A stretch of DNA of 64,000 bases, taken from contig NZ_JAGXBY010000002.1 in NCBI RefSeq assembly GCF_018310345.1, positions 434,001 through 498,000 on the forward strand, written 5' to 3'. The notes under the pieces were generated by a model, which searched no databases, was not told where the DNA came from, and worked only from the letters and a program-made list of their open reading frames with translations. The DNA comes from Ornithinibacillus massiliensis (GTDB taxonomy: Bacteria > Bacillota > Bacilli > Bacillales > Amphibacillaceae). The translations under genes and the position numbers were made by a program. Shown here piece by piece: positions 44,586 to 54,132 of this stretch (positions within the stretch are counted from its first letter, which is position 1; each line of letters opens with the position of its first letter).

Positions 44586-45314
44586 ATGATGGCATTCATA
44601 TGGTTATCAGGAGTAATTGCCTCTGCATTGGGTATTAGTGCTGGGGGTGGACTAGCATGGTTCATGAAGCGTATCCATGGTAGTGTTAGCTTTTTATATT
44701 CTCTCTGCGGCGGATTAATAATTGGCCTATTATTTATTGAAATGATCCCTAAAAGTATCCAACTTGGCGGTTGGGTTATATTTGCTCTTGGGACTGCAAC
44801 TGGAGTTATTCTGTATCTATGTATTCATCGTGTCATAAACATGATAACCCTTGTAACAGATACTCAACAAAAAGTTCTCTTACTCCGTACTGGAGTTCTA
44901 TTAACCATTAGTATTGCAATGCATAATTTCCCAGTTGGGCTGGCGCTTGGAGCAGCTATCGGTACGGAAATTGGCAAACCCATGTTATTAACCATCCTGT
45001 TACACAATATTCCTGAAGGAGTGATCATTTTTACTCCACTATTTTTAGCTGGGTACGGCTTCTTCACTTGGTTGGTAATCACAGCTGTGCTCACCGTCCC
45101 AGTAGCAATAGGCTCGTTACTTGGGTTATTTATTACTGCTGAAGTCCCTCTTTTATTTGCTTTTATGATTAATATTGCCATCTCTATGATTTTCATAGTC
45201 GCAGTAAGAGAAATTGTTTGGGAAGCAATGAAAAAATCTTCTATATGGTATGGTTTACTAGTTAGTCTATTTGGCATCACATTGGTCTATATGTATTTTA
45301 CTTTTATTAACTAA
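44586..45314 (+). CDS. ZIP-family metal transporter
   Basis: 242 residues, seven to eight helices. ZIP signatures MHNFPVGLALGAAIG near residue 115 (helix IV) and LLHNIPEGVIIFTPLF near 142 (helix V) hold the conserved HNxPxG and HNxPEG metal-binding motifs. ZIP proteins usually import Zn2+, Fe2+ or Mn2+, though some work in the other direction. It lies divergent to czrA, with operator-like repeats between. Strong AAAAGGAG site. Confidence 0.9.
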   Translation: MMAFIWLSGVIASALGISAGGGLAWFMKRIHGSVSFLYSLCGGLIIGLLFIEMIPKSIQLGGWVIFALGTATGVILYLCIHRVINMITLVTDTQQKVLLLRTGVLLTISIAMHNFPVGLALGAAIGTEIGKPMLLTILLHNIPEGVIIFTPLFLAGYGFFTWLVITAVLTVPVAIGSLLGLFITAEVPLLFAFMINIAISMIFIVAVREIVWEAMKKSSIWYGLLVSLFGITLVYMYFTFIN

Positions 45315-45441
45315 TATCTTAGGTTCATTTTAATCAACAATTAAACCTTCTTGAAATACTGTCGGTACATTGTACGAGACTAAACTGCAGTATTCCCTAC
45401 AGTTGAACTTTTCTGTACAATAATACCCTTTTACACAGTAA

Positions 45442-45474
45442 AACTCCTCCACCACAAAGGAAGAGGAGTTTTAT
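45442..45474. terminator. terminator between convergent ZIP and MFS genes
   Basis: Perfect 10-bp stem AAAACTCCTC with GAGGAGTTTT, followed by ATTTTGG. It could work in both directions. Confidence 0.85.
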
Positions 45475-45502
45475 TTTGGATTATTACTCCATAAGGGAGA
45501 TT

Positions 45503-46954
45503 TCATGATGATGCAGAATTAGTTTCTCTAGCTTTTAATCTCTCTTGATCTTTTCTTTCCAATTCTTCTTGGGATTGACGCTTATCTTTAATAAAGAGAG
45601 CAATCAACAATCCGACTAATGAAAGTGCTGCTACAACAATGAAAGCTACATTGGCACCATAAATGTCTGGATTGACAATTTCCCTACTTGCTGCACTCTC
45701 CTCTGATGTCGTCATGACTGTAACGAGAATTGCTGTACCTACAGAAGCCGCTATTTGTCTCATCGTATTATCCATTGCAGCCCCGTGTGGAATTAATCGT
45801 TTAGGTAATTGATTTAATCCAGCGGTTGCAATCGGCATCATTACCATCGACAGTCCGAACATTCGGATACTGTATAGAATGGTTATAAAAGCTAATGAAG
45901 TCGATGTATCTAATCTAGTAAACGGGATTGACGATACGGTAATGATTATTAATCCAATTATTACTAGTTTTTTAGCACCGAATTTATCAAAGATTCTACC
46001 TGTAATTGGTGACATCAATCCAGTAATTAATGCTCCAGGTAACAGAGCTAAACCAGCTTCAAAGGCTGTAAACTCACGCATATTTTGCATATATAGTGGT
46101 ATTAATGTCTCCACGCCAATTAATCCCATAAAAGCGATCATGCCTATCGCAACGGCCAGCGGGAAAATGGAATAAGTAAACACTCTGAATTCGAGCATTG
46201 GATGCTTTAGCTTTAATTGTCTTAGAATGAATCCGAATAATGCTACCACACCAACACCAAGTGATATGATAGTCATCATAGCCAACCAGCCATTATTTCC
46301 TGCTGAAGTAAATCCATATAGTAATCCACCAAATCCAAATGAAGATAAAATAATGGAAAGAATATCGAATTTTGGTTTCTGTAACTCTGTTACATTTTTC
46401 AAAGCAAAGCAAGCTATGACAATATCAATTACTGCAATTGGCAGAATAATAAAGAATAACAATCTCCACGAGTAATGTTCCGTCACATACCCAGACAAAG
46501 CGGGACCGATCGCTGGAGCAAACGAGATTACCAGTCCAATTAGTCCCATTGCAGCACCACGTCTATGTACAGGGAAAATCATTAAAAATACCGTCTGCAT
46601 CAATGGTAACATAACCCCAGCGCCAGCAGATTGGATGACACGGCCTATTAATAATGTGGAAAAGTTAGGCGCGATACCTGCAACTAGTGTCCCAACTGCA
46701 AATATACTCATCGCTGTAATAAACAATTGCCTCGTCGTAAAACGTTCTAATAAAAACGCACTAACTGGAATCATAATCCCATTAACCAACATGAACACAG
46801 TAGTTAGCCATTGTCCAGTATTCGCTGTAATTCCCATTTCTTCCATTATTGGTGGGATAGCGGTTATCATTAGCGTTTGATTCAAAATGGCAATAAACGA
46901 ACCTGCTAATAACAATGGTACTATCATTTTTCTGTTTACTTCTACATTCTGCAT
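45503..46954 (-). CDS. MFS drug exporter, DHA2 (EmrB/QacA) type, 14 helices
   Basis: 483 residues from ATG 46954 (GAGGG 6 bases upstream). Fourteen hydrophobic helices. Motif D1-like LNQTLMITAIPPIMEEM near residue 26, motif A MIPVSAFLLERFTTRQL near 64, motif C GLVISFAPAIGPALSGYV near 145. Exports cationic or lipophilic drugs with the proton gradient. No regulator is adjacent. Confidence 0.92.
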   Translation of the reverse strand: MQNVEVNRKMIVPLLLAGSFIAILNQTLMITAIPPIMEEMGITANTGQWLTTVFMLVNGIMIPVSAFLLERFTTRQLFITAMSIFAVGTLVAGIAPNFSTLLIGRVIQSAGAGVMLPLMQTVFLMIFPVHRRGAAMGLIGLVISFAPAIGPALSGYVTEHYSWRLLFFIILPIAVIDIVIACFALKNVTELQKPKFDILSIILSSFGFGGLLYGFTSAGNNGWLAMMTIISLGVGVVALFGFILRQLKLKHPMLEFRVFTYSIFPLAVAIGMIAFMGLIGVETLIPLYMQNMREFTAFEAGLALLPGALITGLMSPITGRIFDKFGAKKLVIIGLIIITVSSIPFTRLDTSTSLAFITILYSIRMFGLSMVMMPIATAGLNQLPKRLIPHGAAMDNTMRQIAASVGTAILVTVMTTSEESAASREIVNPDIYGANVAFIVVAALSLVGLLIALFIKDKRQSQEELERKDQERLKARETNSASS

Positions 46955-47202
46955 AAATACCCTCTCTTCCACCTATCTTAATGTCTGTAATCATATACTT
47001 TATACAGGATACATGAATCCATTCTATTAATCTATAAGTTTGCTTACTGCCAATAGCTTACTTTGGCAAGTCTTGGAATGCTTGATTTAACAATAAACTT
47101 CCTAATTTCAATGACGATAAATATTAACGCCTATTATCTCGTTCTATCCCTAGCATACATTATTACATGTATGGCACTAATAAAGAATAGGAGGGAATCA
47201 CG

Positions 47203-47442
47203 ATGATCTGTTTACCAGGCTACCGTTATTGTGGGCCAGGATGTAGTGGTCCAGGAGCACCTACCAATCAGCTTGACTACTTCTGTCTGCAGCATGATCA
47301 ATGCTACCAGAGAGGTCTACCAAGAAGACTTTGTGATGAACAATTTTTACGACAACTTGCACCATATATGACTAGACGAGATAAATTAGGTAGAGATGCT
47401 CGATTGATGTATCGGGTTATTTCGTTTAAATTGGGTTTCTAA
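47203..47442 (+). CDS. 79-residue phospholipase-A2-like protein
   Basis: CGPGCSGPG (residues 9-17) resembles the calcium loop and FCLQHDQCY (near residue 27) carries the catalytic His-Asp with two flanking Cys, as in the phospholipase A2-like domain of parvovirus VP1 and small bacterial proteins. No signal peptide. AGGAGGG site 8 bases upstream. Possible roles are membrane lipid turnover, spore biology or toxicity; none is shown here. It is monocistronic with its own terminator. Confidence 0.8.
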   Translation: MICLPGYRYCGPGCSGPGAPTNQLDYFCLQHDQCYQRGLPRRLCDEQFLRQLAPYMTRRDKLGRDARLMYRVISFKLGF

Positions 47443-47477
47443 ACAAACAAAAACACTAACTTAGCCCATCAAGACTA

Positions 47478-47513
47478 AATAAGACAATCACAAATCCATT
47501 CGATTGTCTTATT
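47478..47513. terminator. terminator between the PLA2-like and PHP genes
   Basis: Perfect 12-bp stem (47478-47489 with 47502-47513), 12-base loop, followed by TTCTATTATTTATTTTTT on the plus strand. Confidence 0.85.
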
Positions 47514-47540
47514 TTCTATTATTTATTTTTTTATAGATGG

Positions 47541-48350
47541 CTAACTTAGTAGCGGGTTTAATGGACTAGTGATATCGCCTATTTGAATGGGGACACCAAA
47601 GCTCCCGTGATAATCTGACCCACCCGTCATAACTAAGTTGTACGATTTTGCTAGTACCTCCACTTTTCTGTGATCTTGTTCTGTATGATCGATATGGTTC
47701 CGTTCAATACCACCTAGTCCGACCTCTACTAGCTCAGGAACCAAATCATAGGAATCTAGTTGTCCAGGATGTGCGACAACTGCCAATCCACCATCTTTTA
47801 CAATTGCCTCCACTGCAGCGAATACATCGACATACTCAATATCTCCAGCAATAAGATTTTTAAATAGCTTTTGATATAGTTCTTTATACGTTGTTGAGGA
47901 ATAAGGGGCTTTTATTAAATATTCCATCACATGTTGTTTATAAATCGTCTGACTTGGTAACGCCTTTTCCTTTATGATATCCGGCTCTATTTCATAACCA
48001 AGTTTTCTTAATTGTTGGATTTGCCATAGCGATAACTCATTTCTTCTTTCCAATATAGGGTTACAAACCTTAAGGATATGGGATGCAACAGGTCTATAAT
48101 GGTAACCGAGTATATGAACCTTACGTTTTCTTTTATAATCAAAGGCGGATATTTCAATTCCAGGGATGGTCGTAATATTATATGCTCGACCAACTTGACG
48201 GATTATATCTTGTCCGTCAACTGTGTCATGATCTACAAGACTAATGTGGGTTACACCATTTTGCTTAGCCTTCGTCATAATCGTTTCTATGGAATCAGCC
48301 CCATCAGAATAATGACTATGTACATGGAGATCAGCTTTCATTACGAACAC
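47541..48350 (-). CDS. PHP-domain cyclic phosphodiesterase of the C-P lyase pathway (PhnPP-like)
   Basis: 269 residues. PHP metal motifs DLHVHSHYSDG near residue 6, SLVDHDTVDG near 37, GIEISAF near 63, VVAHPGQLDS near 193 and GGSDYHG near 239. A PHP enzyme from Eggerthella lenta with such context hydrolyses phosphoribosyl 1,2-cyclic phosphate in two steps, replacing PhnP. This gene is the last in the phn operon and overlaps phnL by 20 bases, which supports that role. No phnP or phnN is present here. Family certain; the reaction is inferred from context. Confidence 0.82.
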   Translation of the reverse strand: MFVMKADLHVHSHYSDGADSIETIMTKAKQNGVTHISLVDHDTVDGQDIIRQVGRAYNITTIPGIEISAFDYKRKRKVHILGYHYRPVASHILKVCNPILERRNELSLWQIQQLRKLGYEIEPDIIKEKALPSQTIYKQHVMEYLIKAPYSSTTYKELYQKLFKNLIAGDIEYVDVFAAVEAIVKDGGLAVVAHPGQLDSYDLVPELVEVGLGGIERNHIDHTEQDHRKVEVLAKSYNLVMTGGSDYHGSFGVPIQIGDITSPLNPLLS

Positions 48351-49050
48351 CCGCTTTTATGATAGTTGGTTTCGTACTCATGTTAAAAATTTGATCACAG
48401 AGATTATCCATGAACGTAATATCGTGAAAAATTCCTACTAATGTCTTCCCACTTGCTTTTAATTTCTCGATAACTTCTCTAACCTTTTCTTTCGATTGAT
48501 GATCTAGGCTAGCAGTTGGTTCATCTAACAACAATAGTCTTGGTTTTTTAACTGTTGCCATTGCTATGTTTAATCGTAACTTCTCACCACCAGAAAATGT
48601 ATTCGGAAATGTGTCCCATAGACTTGGGTCCAGCTCGAAATGTTCGAGTGCTGCCTCCGCTTGGCACTTTGCACGGAAATCAGATTCTCCCATTTCCAAA
48701 ACAGCCTTTTCTACTAATTGTCTGCACGTCCTTCTTGGCATGACATTTAAAAATTGAGAAACATAGCCAATCTCATGTTTTCGTAAATAAATCACTTGTC
48801 TTTCTGTTGCTTTCGTTAAATCAAGTCGTCCAAATCTCTCAGACTCAAATAATATATTCCCTTGATTGGGAATGTATGTACGATAAATGCTCTTTAATAT
48901 GGTAGATTTGCCACTACCACTTTTTCCAACAATGCCAATAAACTGGCCCTTCTCTAGTTGAAAGCTAATCCCATTTATAGCTTGCCTTGTCGTACCGAGA
49001 TAGTGATTAATAAAATTCTTTCCCAGATTATGAACTTCTAAAATGGCCAT
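48331..49050 (-). CDS. phnL: C-P lyase ABC-type subunit PhnL
   Basis: 239 residues from ATG 49050 (GGAGGG upstream; the longer frame to 49104 is unsupported). Walker A GKSGSGKST near residue 41, signature FSGGEKLR near 149, Walker B LLLLDEPTASLD near 168. PhnL belongs to the C-P lyase machinery and is not a membrane transporter. Translationally coupled to the PHP gene. Confidence 0.9.
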   Translation of the reverse strand: MAILEVHNLGKNFINHYLGTTRQAINGISFQLEKGQFIGIVGKSGSGKSTILKSIYRTYIPNQGNILFESERFGRLDLTKATERQVIYLRKHEIGYVSQFLNVMPRRTCRQLVEKAVLEMGESDFRAKCQAEAALEHFELDPSLWDTFPNTFSGGEKLRLNIAMATVKKPRLLLLDEPTASLDHQSKEKVREVIEKLKASGKTLVGIFHDITFMDNLCDQIFNMSTKPTIIKAGVRNES

Positions 49051-49069
49051 GACCTTCCCTCCTATCGTT

Positions 49070-50245
49070 CTACCTATAATTGGTTGTTGTGATGACTTGA
49101 CCATTTACCATCGTCATCGTTAACATCGGATAGCCGTCTTCCATTCGTTCAATGATAAGTAAATCTGCCTTTTTACCAGGGTGAATCGAACCTAGGTCTT
49201 GGCCCAAATGTACAGCCTTAGCAGGATTGATCGTAACCATGTTAAACATATCATGTAGCTTGTTATTATGTTTTTCATGTAATTCAAAAATAGCATGTAG
49301 TAATGCAGATGGATAATAATCACTGCAAAGAATGTCGACAAACTGATGCTGGATCGCTTCAATAGCAGAAAGATTTCCCGAATGAGATCCACCTAGCAAT
49401 ACATTAGGAGCACCAACTAATGTTCGTAACCCTAATTCTTTTGCTTTCTTCGCCACTTCCAAGGTAATAGGGAATTCACTTATAGTCGTCCCGAAGGATT
49501 GTACTAATTCTAGCTTATCTATATGGTCATCATCATGGGAAGCAATGGCAATTCCATTGTCTATTGCTATCCTTGCTATTTCTGATATTTCACGTAAACT
49601 TAAAGACGCTCTGCTTTTTCGTTCTGCAATAATAACATCCACCTCATCATCTGATACGTTACGATAGCCTTTAATCGTATGGCGGAAGACTTCTAAATCA
49701 CGATATTGGCCTTGACCAGGTGTATGATCCATGAAGGATAATAGATGAACCTTGTCTTGTTTTATATTTTGGATTAAGTTTTCCACACCATCCATATTAT
49801 CTATCTCAAATCTAGCATGCAGACGATGACGAATTAAATGGGGCTGAGTAGCTGTTCGATCAATGGCATCCACCAGTCGCTGGACATTTTCAGGATAGCG
49901 CATTGGTTTATGGGAGAAGATATCTTCTTGGTAAAAAGATAACGAATGAAAAATGGTAGTAATTCCATGACTGATTAAGTTCTTCTCCGCTTCTCTAAGA
50001 CTCATATTTACGTCCATAATACTTGTAGGTCTTGGCGAGACAATCGTCTCAATGTAGTCAGAATGGATGTCTATAAAACCAGGGGAAATATAGCCACCCT
50101 TTGCATCGATAAACTTCTTATCCGATCCATACTCAATATCGCTCTCTAAGATAATATCCTGAATGCGATCACCCTTAATCACGACAGCATGCCCTTCTAT
50201 AATTCCTGTTTCCATGACAATTTTTCCGTTATGGATAATAATCAA
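49070..50245 (-). CDS. phnM: alpha-D-ribose 1-methylphosphonate 5-triphosphate diphosphatase PhnM
   Basis: 391 residues, amidohydrolase superfamily. GYISPGFIDIHSDYIE near residue 48 supplies the first metal ligands; the IASHDDDH segment near 229 and LCSDYYPSALLHAIFE near 309 supply others. It releases pyrophosphate from the triphosphate made by PhnGHIL, giving the PhnJ substrate. Lies 12 bases after phnK. Confidence 0.93.
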   Translation of the reverse strand: MIIIHNGKIVMETGIIEGHAVVIKGDRIQDIILESDIEYGSDKKFIDAKGGYISPGFIDIHSDYIETIVSPRPTSIMDVNMSLREAEKNLISHGITTIFHSLSFYQEDIFSHKPMRYPENVQRLVDAIDRTATQPHLIRHRLHARFEIDNMDGVENLIQNIKQDKVHLLSFMDHTPGQGQYRDLEVFRHTIKGYRNVSDDEVDVIIAERKSRASLSLREISEIARIAIDNGIAIASHDDDHIDKLELVQSFGTTISEFPITLEVAKKAKELGLRTLVGAPNVLLGGSHSGNLSAIEAIQHQFVDILCSDYYPSALLHAIFELHEKHNNKLHDMFNMVTINPAKAVHLGQDLGSIHPGKKADLLIIERMEDGYPMLTMTMVNGQVITTTNYR

Positions 50246-50257
50246 AGTACGTACCTC

Positions 50258-51100
50258 CTATAACAACGAATAAACTAATTGTTGCGTATATTTATCAGTC
50301 GGATCCTCTAAAATTTGATCTGTTAATCCTTGCTCCACAATCTCACCATTTAACATGACAATAGTACGATCGGCCAGCATTCGAATGACAGCTAAATCAT
50401 GCGATACAACAATCATACTAATCCCAAACTCACGTTGTATCCGTTTAATTAGGTCTAATACATCTGCCTGTACAGAAAGATCCAGTCCAGTTGTTACTTC
50501 ATCTAAAAATAAAACAGGTGGGTTATTCGAGAGAGCCTTAGCAATTTGAACTCGCTGCTGCATACCACCCGAAAAATTCCGCGGCTCCTCTTTCATTCGA
50601 AAGACAGGAATTTGCACGATGTCAAGCAATCGTTTTCCAATTTCCTCCATATTACCAACATGGCGATTTCCAGCAGCAATTAATTTTTCTGCGATATTGC
50701 TTATAGAAGAAAAATTCATTTTTAATCCATGTACAGGATTTTGATAGACCATTCCATATTTGTAATTTCGAATATATCGCTTCTTTTGCGATGACAATTC
50801 AAATAAGTTGTCTCCGATAAATTCCTCATCATCGAGATACACTTCCCCAGTAGTTACTTCTGAGTCAAAATAAAGACATTTCATTAAGCTAGATTTTCCA
50901 CTTCCGCTTTCTCCAACTACACCAAGTATTTCACCAGCAAATAAATCAAGTGAGATATTCCGACAAGCATAAACCGTTCCACATACTTCACAATAATTTT
51001 TGGATAAAGCTCTATTATCTGGGTTTTTACAGTTATTACACCCCGGTCCAAATTGCTGATTTAAATTTCGAACAGCTAATAGTGGTTGTTCATCCTTCAC
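50258..51100 (-). CDS. phnK: C-P lyase ABC-type subunit PhnK with an N-terminal Cys4 insertion
   Basis: 280 residues. Walker A GESGSGKSS near residue 62, signature FSGGMQQRVQ near 163 and Walker B PVLFLDEVTTGLDLS near 183. In E. coli PhnK binds the PhnJ core. Here the N-terminus carries an extra ~25-residue element with four Cys in two pairs (GCNNC near 20 and CEVCG near 38) between strands 1 and 2, a likely zinc knuckle absent from the E. coli protein. Overlaps phnJ by 11 bases. Confidence 0.93.
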   Translation of the reverse strand: MKDEQPLLAVRNLNQQFGPGCNNCKNPDNRALSKNYCEVCGTVYACRNISLDLFAGEILGVVGESGSGKSSLMKCLYFDSEVTTGEVYLDDEEFIGDNLFELSSQKKRYIRNYKYGMVYQNPVHGLKMNFSSISNIAEKLIAAGNRHVGNMEEIGKRLLDIVQIPVFRMKEEPRNFSGGMQQRVQIAKALSNNPPVLFLDEVTTGLDLSVQADVLDLIKRIQREFGISMIVVSHDLAVIRMLADRTIVMLNGEIVEQGLTDQILEDPTDKYTQQLVYSLL

Positions 51101-51956
51101 TAGTCCCCACCTCTTCTCTTTCCTTTTTATTCAACTGTTCTATACAGAAATTAGTATCATTACATTGAAACACCCGCTCACCTCTATGGTGATCGATTAA
51201 CTCATCAAGAAATACACCACTTGTTCCGCATAGATGACATGACTTATCTGTAAAATCTTCTGTTCTGAAAGGATGGTCATCAAATGCCAAGGAAACGACA
51301 TCGGTATAAGGTGGAATTGCATAGATTTTCTTTTCTCTACCCGCTCCAAATAGAATAAGTGCCTCGGATTGATTGAGCTTTTCATTATCGAAACGCGGAA
51401 TAGGACTAGGTGCCATCACGTAACGACCATTCACATAGACAGGGTGATCTGCTCCGGTGGACGTTGTACCATGCTTCATGATTTGCTCAAATAGCATAAG
51501 CCAGGCACCACTATATTCTTCTTCTGAATGAAGTAGTTTCGTTATTGTATTTTTTGCTTCATATGTCCGAAGTGGTTCCGGTTCAGGCACTTGTAGCACA
51601 AGGATTTGATCATTCGTTAGATGAATTTCAGGAATTCGATGTCTTGATTGAATTAATGTTGCCTCCCTTGTTTGCTCGGTTATCGCTACACCTGTCGTTT
51701 CATGGACAAGTTTCTTAATATTAACAGCATTCACCGATTCATCTGAACCTTGGTCAATGACTTTTAATACATCCCTCTTCCCGATAACTGATAATGTAAT
51801 CTGGAGACCGCCCGTACCCCAGCCACGAGCTATCGGCATCTCCCTTGATGCAAACGGTACTTGATATCCAGGTATCGCAACAGCCTTCAGAATGCTACGG
51901 CGTATTTCTTTTTTAGATCCTTCATCTAAAAAAGCAAAATGAGGGCTAGTCTTCAT
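51090..51956 (-). CDS. phnJ: C-P lyase catalytic subunit PhnJ
   Basis: 288 residues. Radical-SAM-type enzyme that cleaves the C-P bond. The iron-sulfur Cys arrangement CHLC (near 247-250), VFQC about 22 residues later and a fourth Cys (NFC) five residues on matches the CxxC-x21-C-x5-C of PhnJ. GYQVPFASREMPIARGWGTG near residue 30 is highly conserved. Overlaps phnI by 11 bases. Confidence 0.95.
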   Translation of the reverse strand: MKTSPHFAFLDEGSKKEIRRSILKAVAIPGYQVPFASREMPIARGWGTGGLQITLSVIGKRDVLKVIDQGSDESVNAVNIKKLVHETTGVAITEQTREATLIQSRHRIPEIHLTNDQILVLQVPEPEPLRTYEAKNTITKLLHSEEEYSGAWLMLFEQIMKHGTTSTGADHPVYVNGRYVMAPSPIPRFDNEKLNQSEALILFGAGREKKIYAIPPYTDVVSLAFDDHPFRTEDFTDKSCHLCGTSGVFLDELIDHHRGERVFQCNDTNFCIEQLNKKEREEVGTSEG

Positions 51957-53055
51957 GTTTTTTTCCTCCTTGTTTCACGGTTCTCACACTATCAAGTTTG
52001 GATTGGAATGTGACATAATGCGGTAGTTTCAAATGGGATATAAAACCAGTCGACTCTACGGAATCAATATGTAATAAAACAAATTCCTCGTCATGGGTTG
52101 GAAAATCAGCTTCTGGATGCTCCAAGCATTGATCGAGAATGCTCATAGCTATTGCTTTCGTTTCATTCTGACCAAAACAAATCCCATAGCCAATCTCAAA
52201 TTCTAGTTCTTCCCTTTGCTGCGTATGTTTCTTAACTGGAACAAACGACTCCACTTCTGTTAATTTCACTTCACCAATGTAATAATTTTCCTCCTCGTTT
52301 CCTGTTTCTGTAGCTGGTGCAATATAGATCGGTGCCATCCCAACACGAACCTCTCCGACTGTTGGATGGACTTGTCCATAGCCCCGTAACGATGCATAGC
52401 CCAATGATGTAACGGTACCTGTTTGACCGCGGGTTAACGTTTGTAATCGTTGACTTCGAGTAGCAGGAAATTGTAGACTTTTTTTCGTAATATCGTCAGG
52501 TGGTTCATTATTTTCCACATAACTAGTAAACAACCCCTCTTTACGTAAATACTCCACTACTTTAGGAAAATAGATTAATTCATTACGAGGATGGTCCTTG
52601 GATAGCTCCGCTTCATAAGCCGATAACCATTGCTTCATTTCTTCTTTTGTCTCATTTAATAACGTATAATCTAGCAAACGGTGGCTATAATCATTTGTAG
52701 CCCCTAGTATCTGGCCACCCGGAATATCCTTAAAGCTAGCAGAAATCCTGCGTTCGACAAACATACTCTCTGAATCTACTGTTTCACTATAGTATAGTCT
52801 TGGTAATGTAGAGCGGTGGGCTCGAAGTAGAAATACAGCCTCCTCCATACTCCCTTCAGCTTGTTTAATTGCTAGTGCCGCTAACGTTAGTTCATATAGA
52901 CTAGCTTCAGACATCACCTGATCAATTAATGACCGCATTGTAGTTAGGATGGTGTGTATCTCTAATACCTCTTGACCCTTTAATCGCTCATACCGTAATC
53001 GTTTCAACGATGCTTCAATTGCTTCAGTTCCACCTTTTACTGCTACATAACCCAT
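51946..53055 (-). CDS. phnI: C-P lyase nucleosidase subunit PhnI
   Basis: 369 residues from ATG 53055, which has GGAGG 9 bases upstream; a longer frame reaches 53103 inside phnH. GYVAVKGGTEAIEASLK at the start and QILGATNDYSHRLLDYTLLN near residue 130 are conserved. PhnI exchanges adenine of MgATP for the phosphonate with PhnGHL. Confidence 0.95.
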   Translation of the reverse strand: MGYVAVKGGTEAIEASLKRLRYERLKGQEVLEIHTILTTMRSLIDQVMSEASLYELTLAALAIKQAEGSMEEAVFLLRAHRSTLPRLYYSETVDSESMFVERRISASFKDIPGGQILGATNDYSHRLLDYTLLNETKEEMKQWLSAYEAELSKDHPRNELIYFPKVVEYLRKEGLFTSYVENNEPPDDITKKSLQFPATRSQRLQTLTRGQTGTVTSLGYASLRGYGQVHPTVGEVRVGMAPIYIAPATETGNEEENYYIGEVKLTEVESFVPVKKHTQQREELEFEIGYGICFGQNETKAIAMSILDQCLEHPEADFPTHDEEFVLLHIDSVESTGFISHLKLPHYVTFQSKLDSVRTVKQGGKKHED

Positions 53056-53057
53056 TC

Positions 53058-53654
53058 CTAAGCACCTCCTAGCGATTCGATAGTAGTTGTACGTGGTATA
53101 CAAACAACCTGTAAGCTTGCATCCGTAACAATCATATCTATACCTAACGGATACTCTTTCACTAGCTCATTTCGTTTAGCAAAGATTGCGTTCGATAGAT
53201 TTACCTGGATAGTAGTTTGCTGGTTAATACCTGGTCCACTTAAACGCAAACTCCTTCCTGTCCTAATTGATGCACACTCCAGCATCCATGTTGCCGAATA
53301 TTGTGGATCCATTAGATTACCTATCTTACACTCTTCCATTGCCTGTACAATGGTCCTGTCATCTGTACCTTGTAAAACAATCACAAAGTCAGCTTCTTCC
53401 ATCGGTACTATTTTTGCAGATGTGTAATCCATGATCTGTTTTTGAAGCTCATTCTGCTGATTATTAGTCAAAATATGAAAGCCGATTTCTGCATCAAATA
53501 GAGTTAGCATTGTTAACATAGTTGCTTCGTGACATTTCCAACTAGAGAGGTTAAAAGAAGTCTCGTTTAATTTCGAAATTTCACCAGGTCGCGACATACT
53601 ATGAAGTAAATTACGGAATACAGCTTGTGTGTCATGTACAATATTCATCATCAT
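53058..53654 (-). CDS. phnH: C-P lyase subunit PhnH
   Basis: 198 residues. N-terminal AVFRNLLHSMSRPGEI and mid GPGINQQTTIQVN-like segment (near 150) are typical. PhnH is a structural member of the PhnGHIJ core. Stops two bases before the phnI start. Confidence 0.92.
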   Translation of the reverse strand: MMMNIVHDTQAVFRNLLHSMSRPGEISKLNETSFNLSSWKCHEATMLTMLTLFDAEIGFHILTNNQQNELQKQIMDYTSAKIVPMEEADFVIVLQGTDDRTIVQAMEECKIGNLMDPQYSATWMLECASIRTGRSLRLSGPGINQQTTIQVNLSNAIFAKRNELVKEYPLGIDMIVTDASLQVVCIPRTTTIESLGGA

Positions 53655-53684
53655 TACAAATCTCCTTTACATAGATAAGGCTAA

Positions 53685-54107
53685 CTATACTTGCATCGTA
53701 TCAAAATGGACTTTAGTCGCTAGTAGTTCAGCTTGTTTTTTAATTTTTGATTCTAAGAGCGCTTTTTCCTCTTTTAATAAGGGCTCTTCCCATTCTATTG
53801 TCTCTTTCAGATTCGCTTTATAAGCTGCATCGATGATGGCTAAGTGTTTTGCCAGCTCATCTTTCATCCCAGTTACAATACCGATTCCAATATGACCTTT
53901 TATATCCACTTTCGCTTCGGTTATGACTACCTCGCCAAGATAGAATAGCGAGCTTTTAGCGGTTTCTCTCATTTTTATCATCGTCAGTCCATATCTAGGG
54001 GAAATCACTTCTCGATATGGATATTGCAGCATAATTGTTTCTGCTAATTCTTTTGCTAATTCTGATCTCCCTTGAATAAGTATTTCGGTTCTTCTTCGAC
54101 GATTCAT
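53685..54107 (-). CDS. phnG: C-P lyase subunit PhnG
   Basis: 140 residues. Landmarks NRRRRTEILIQGRSELAKEL at the start and PRYGLTMIKMRETA near residue 37. Core structural subunit. It is the first gene of phnGHIJKML-PHP, preceded by a long perfect hairpin in its leader. Confidence 0.92.
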   Translation of the reverse strand: MNRRRRTEILIQGRSELAKELAETIMLQYPYREVISPRYGLTMIKMRETAKSSLFYLGEVVITEAKVDIKGHIGIGIVTGMKDELAKHLAIIDAAYKANLKETIEWEEPLLKEEKALLESKIKKQAELLATKVHFDTMQV

Positions 54108-54132
54108 TTAGCCATCTCCTTTCTTCTACGTC

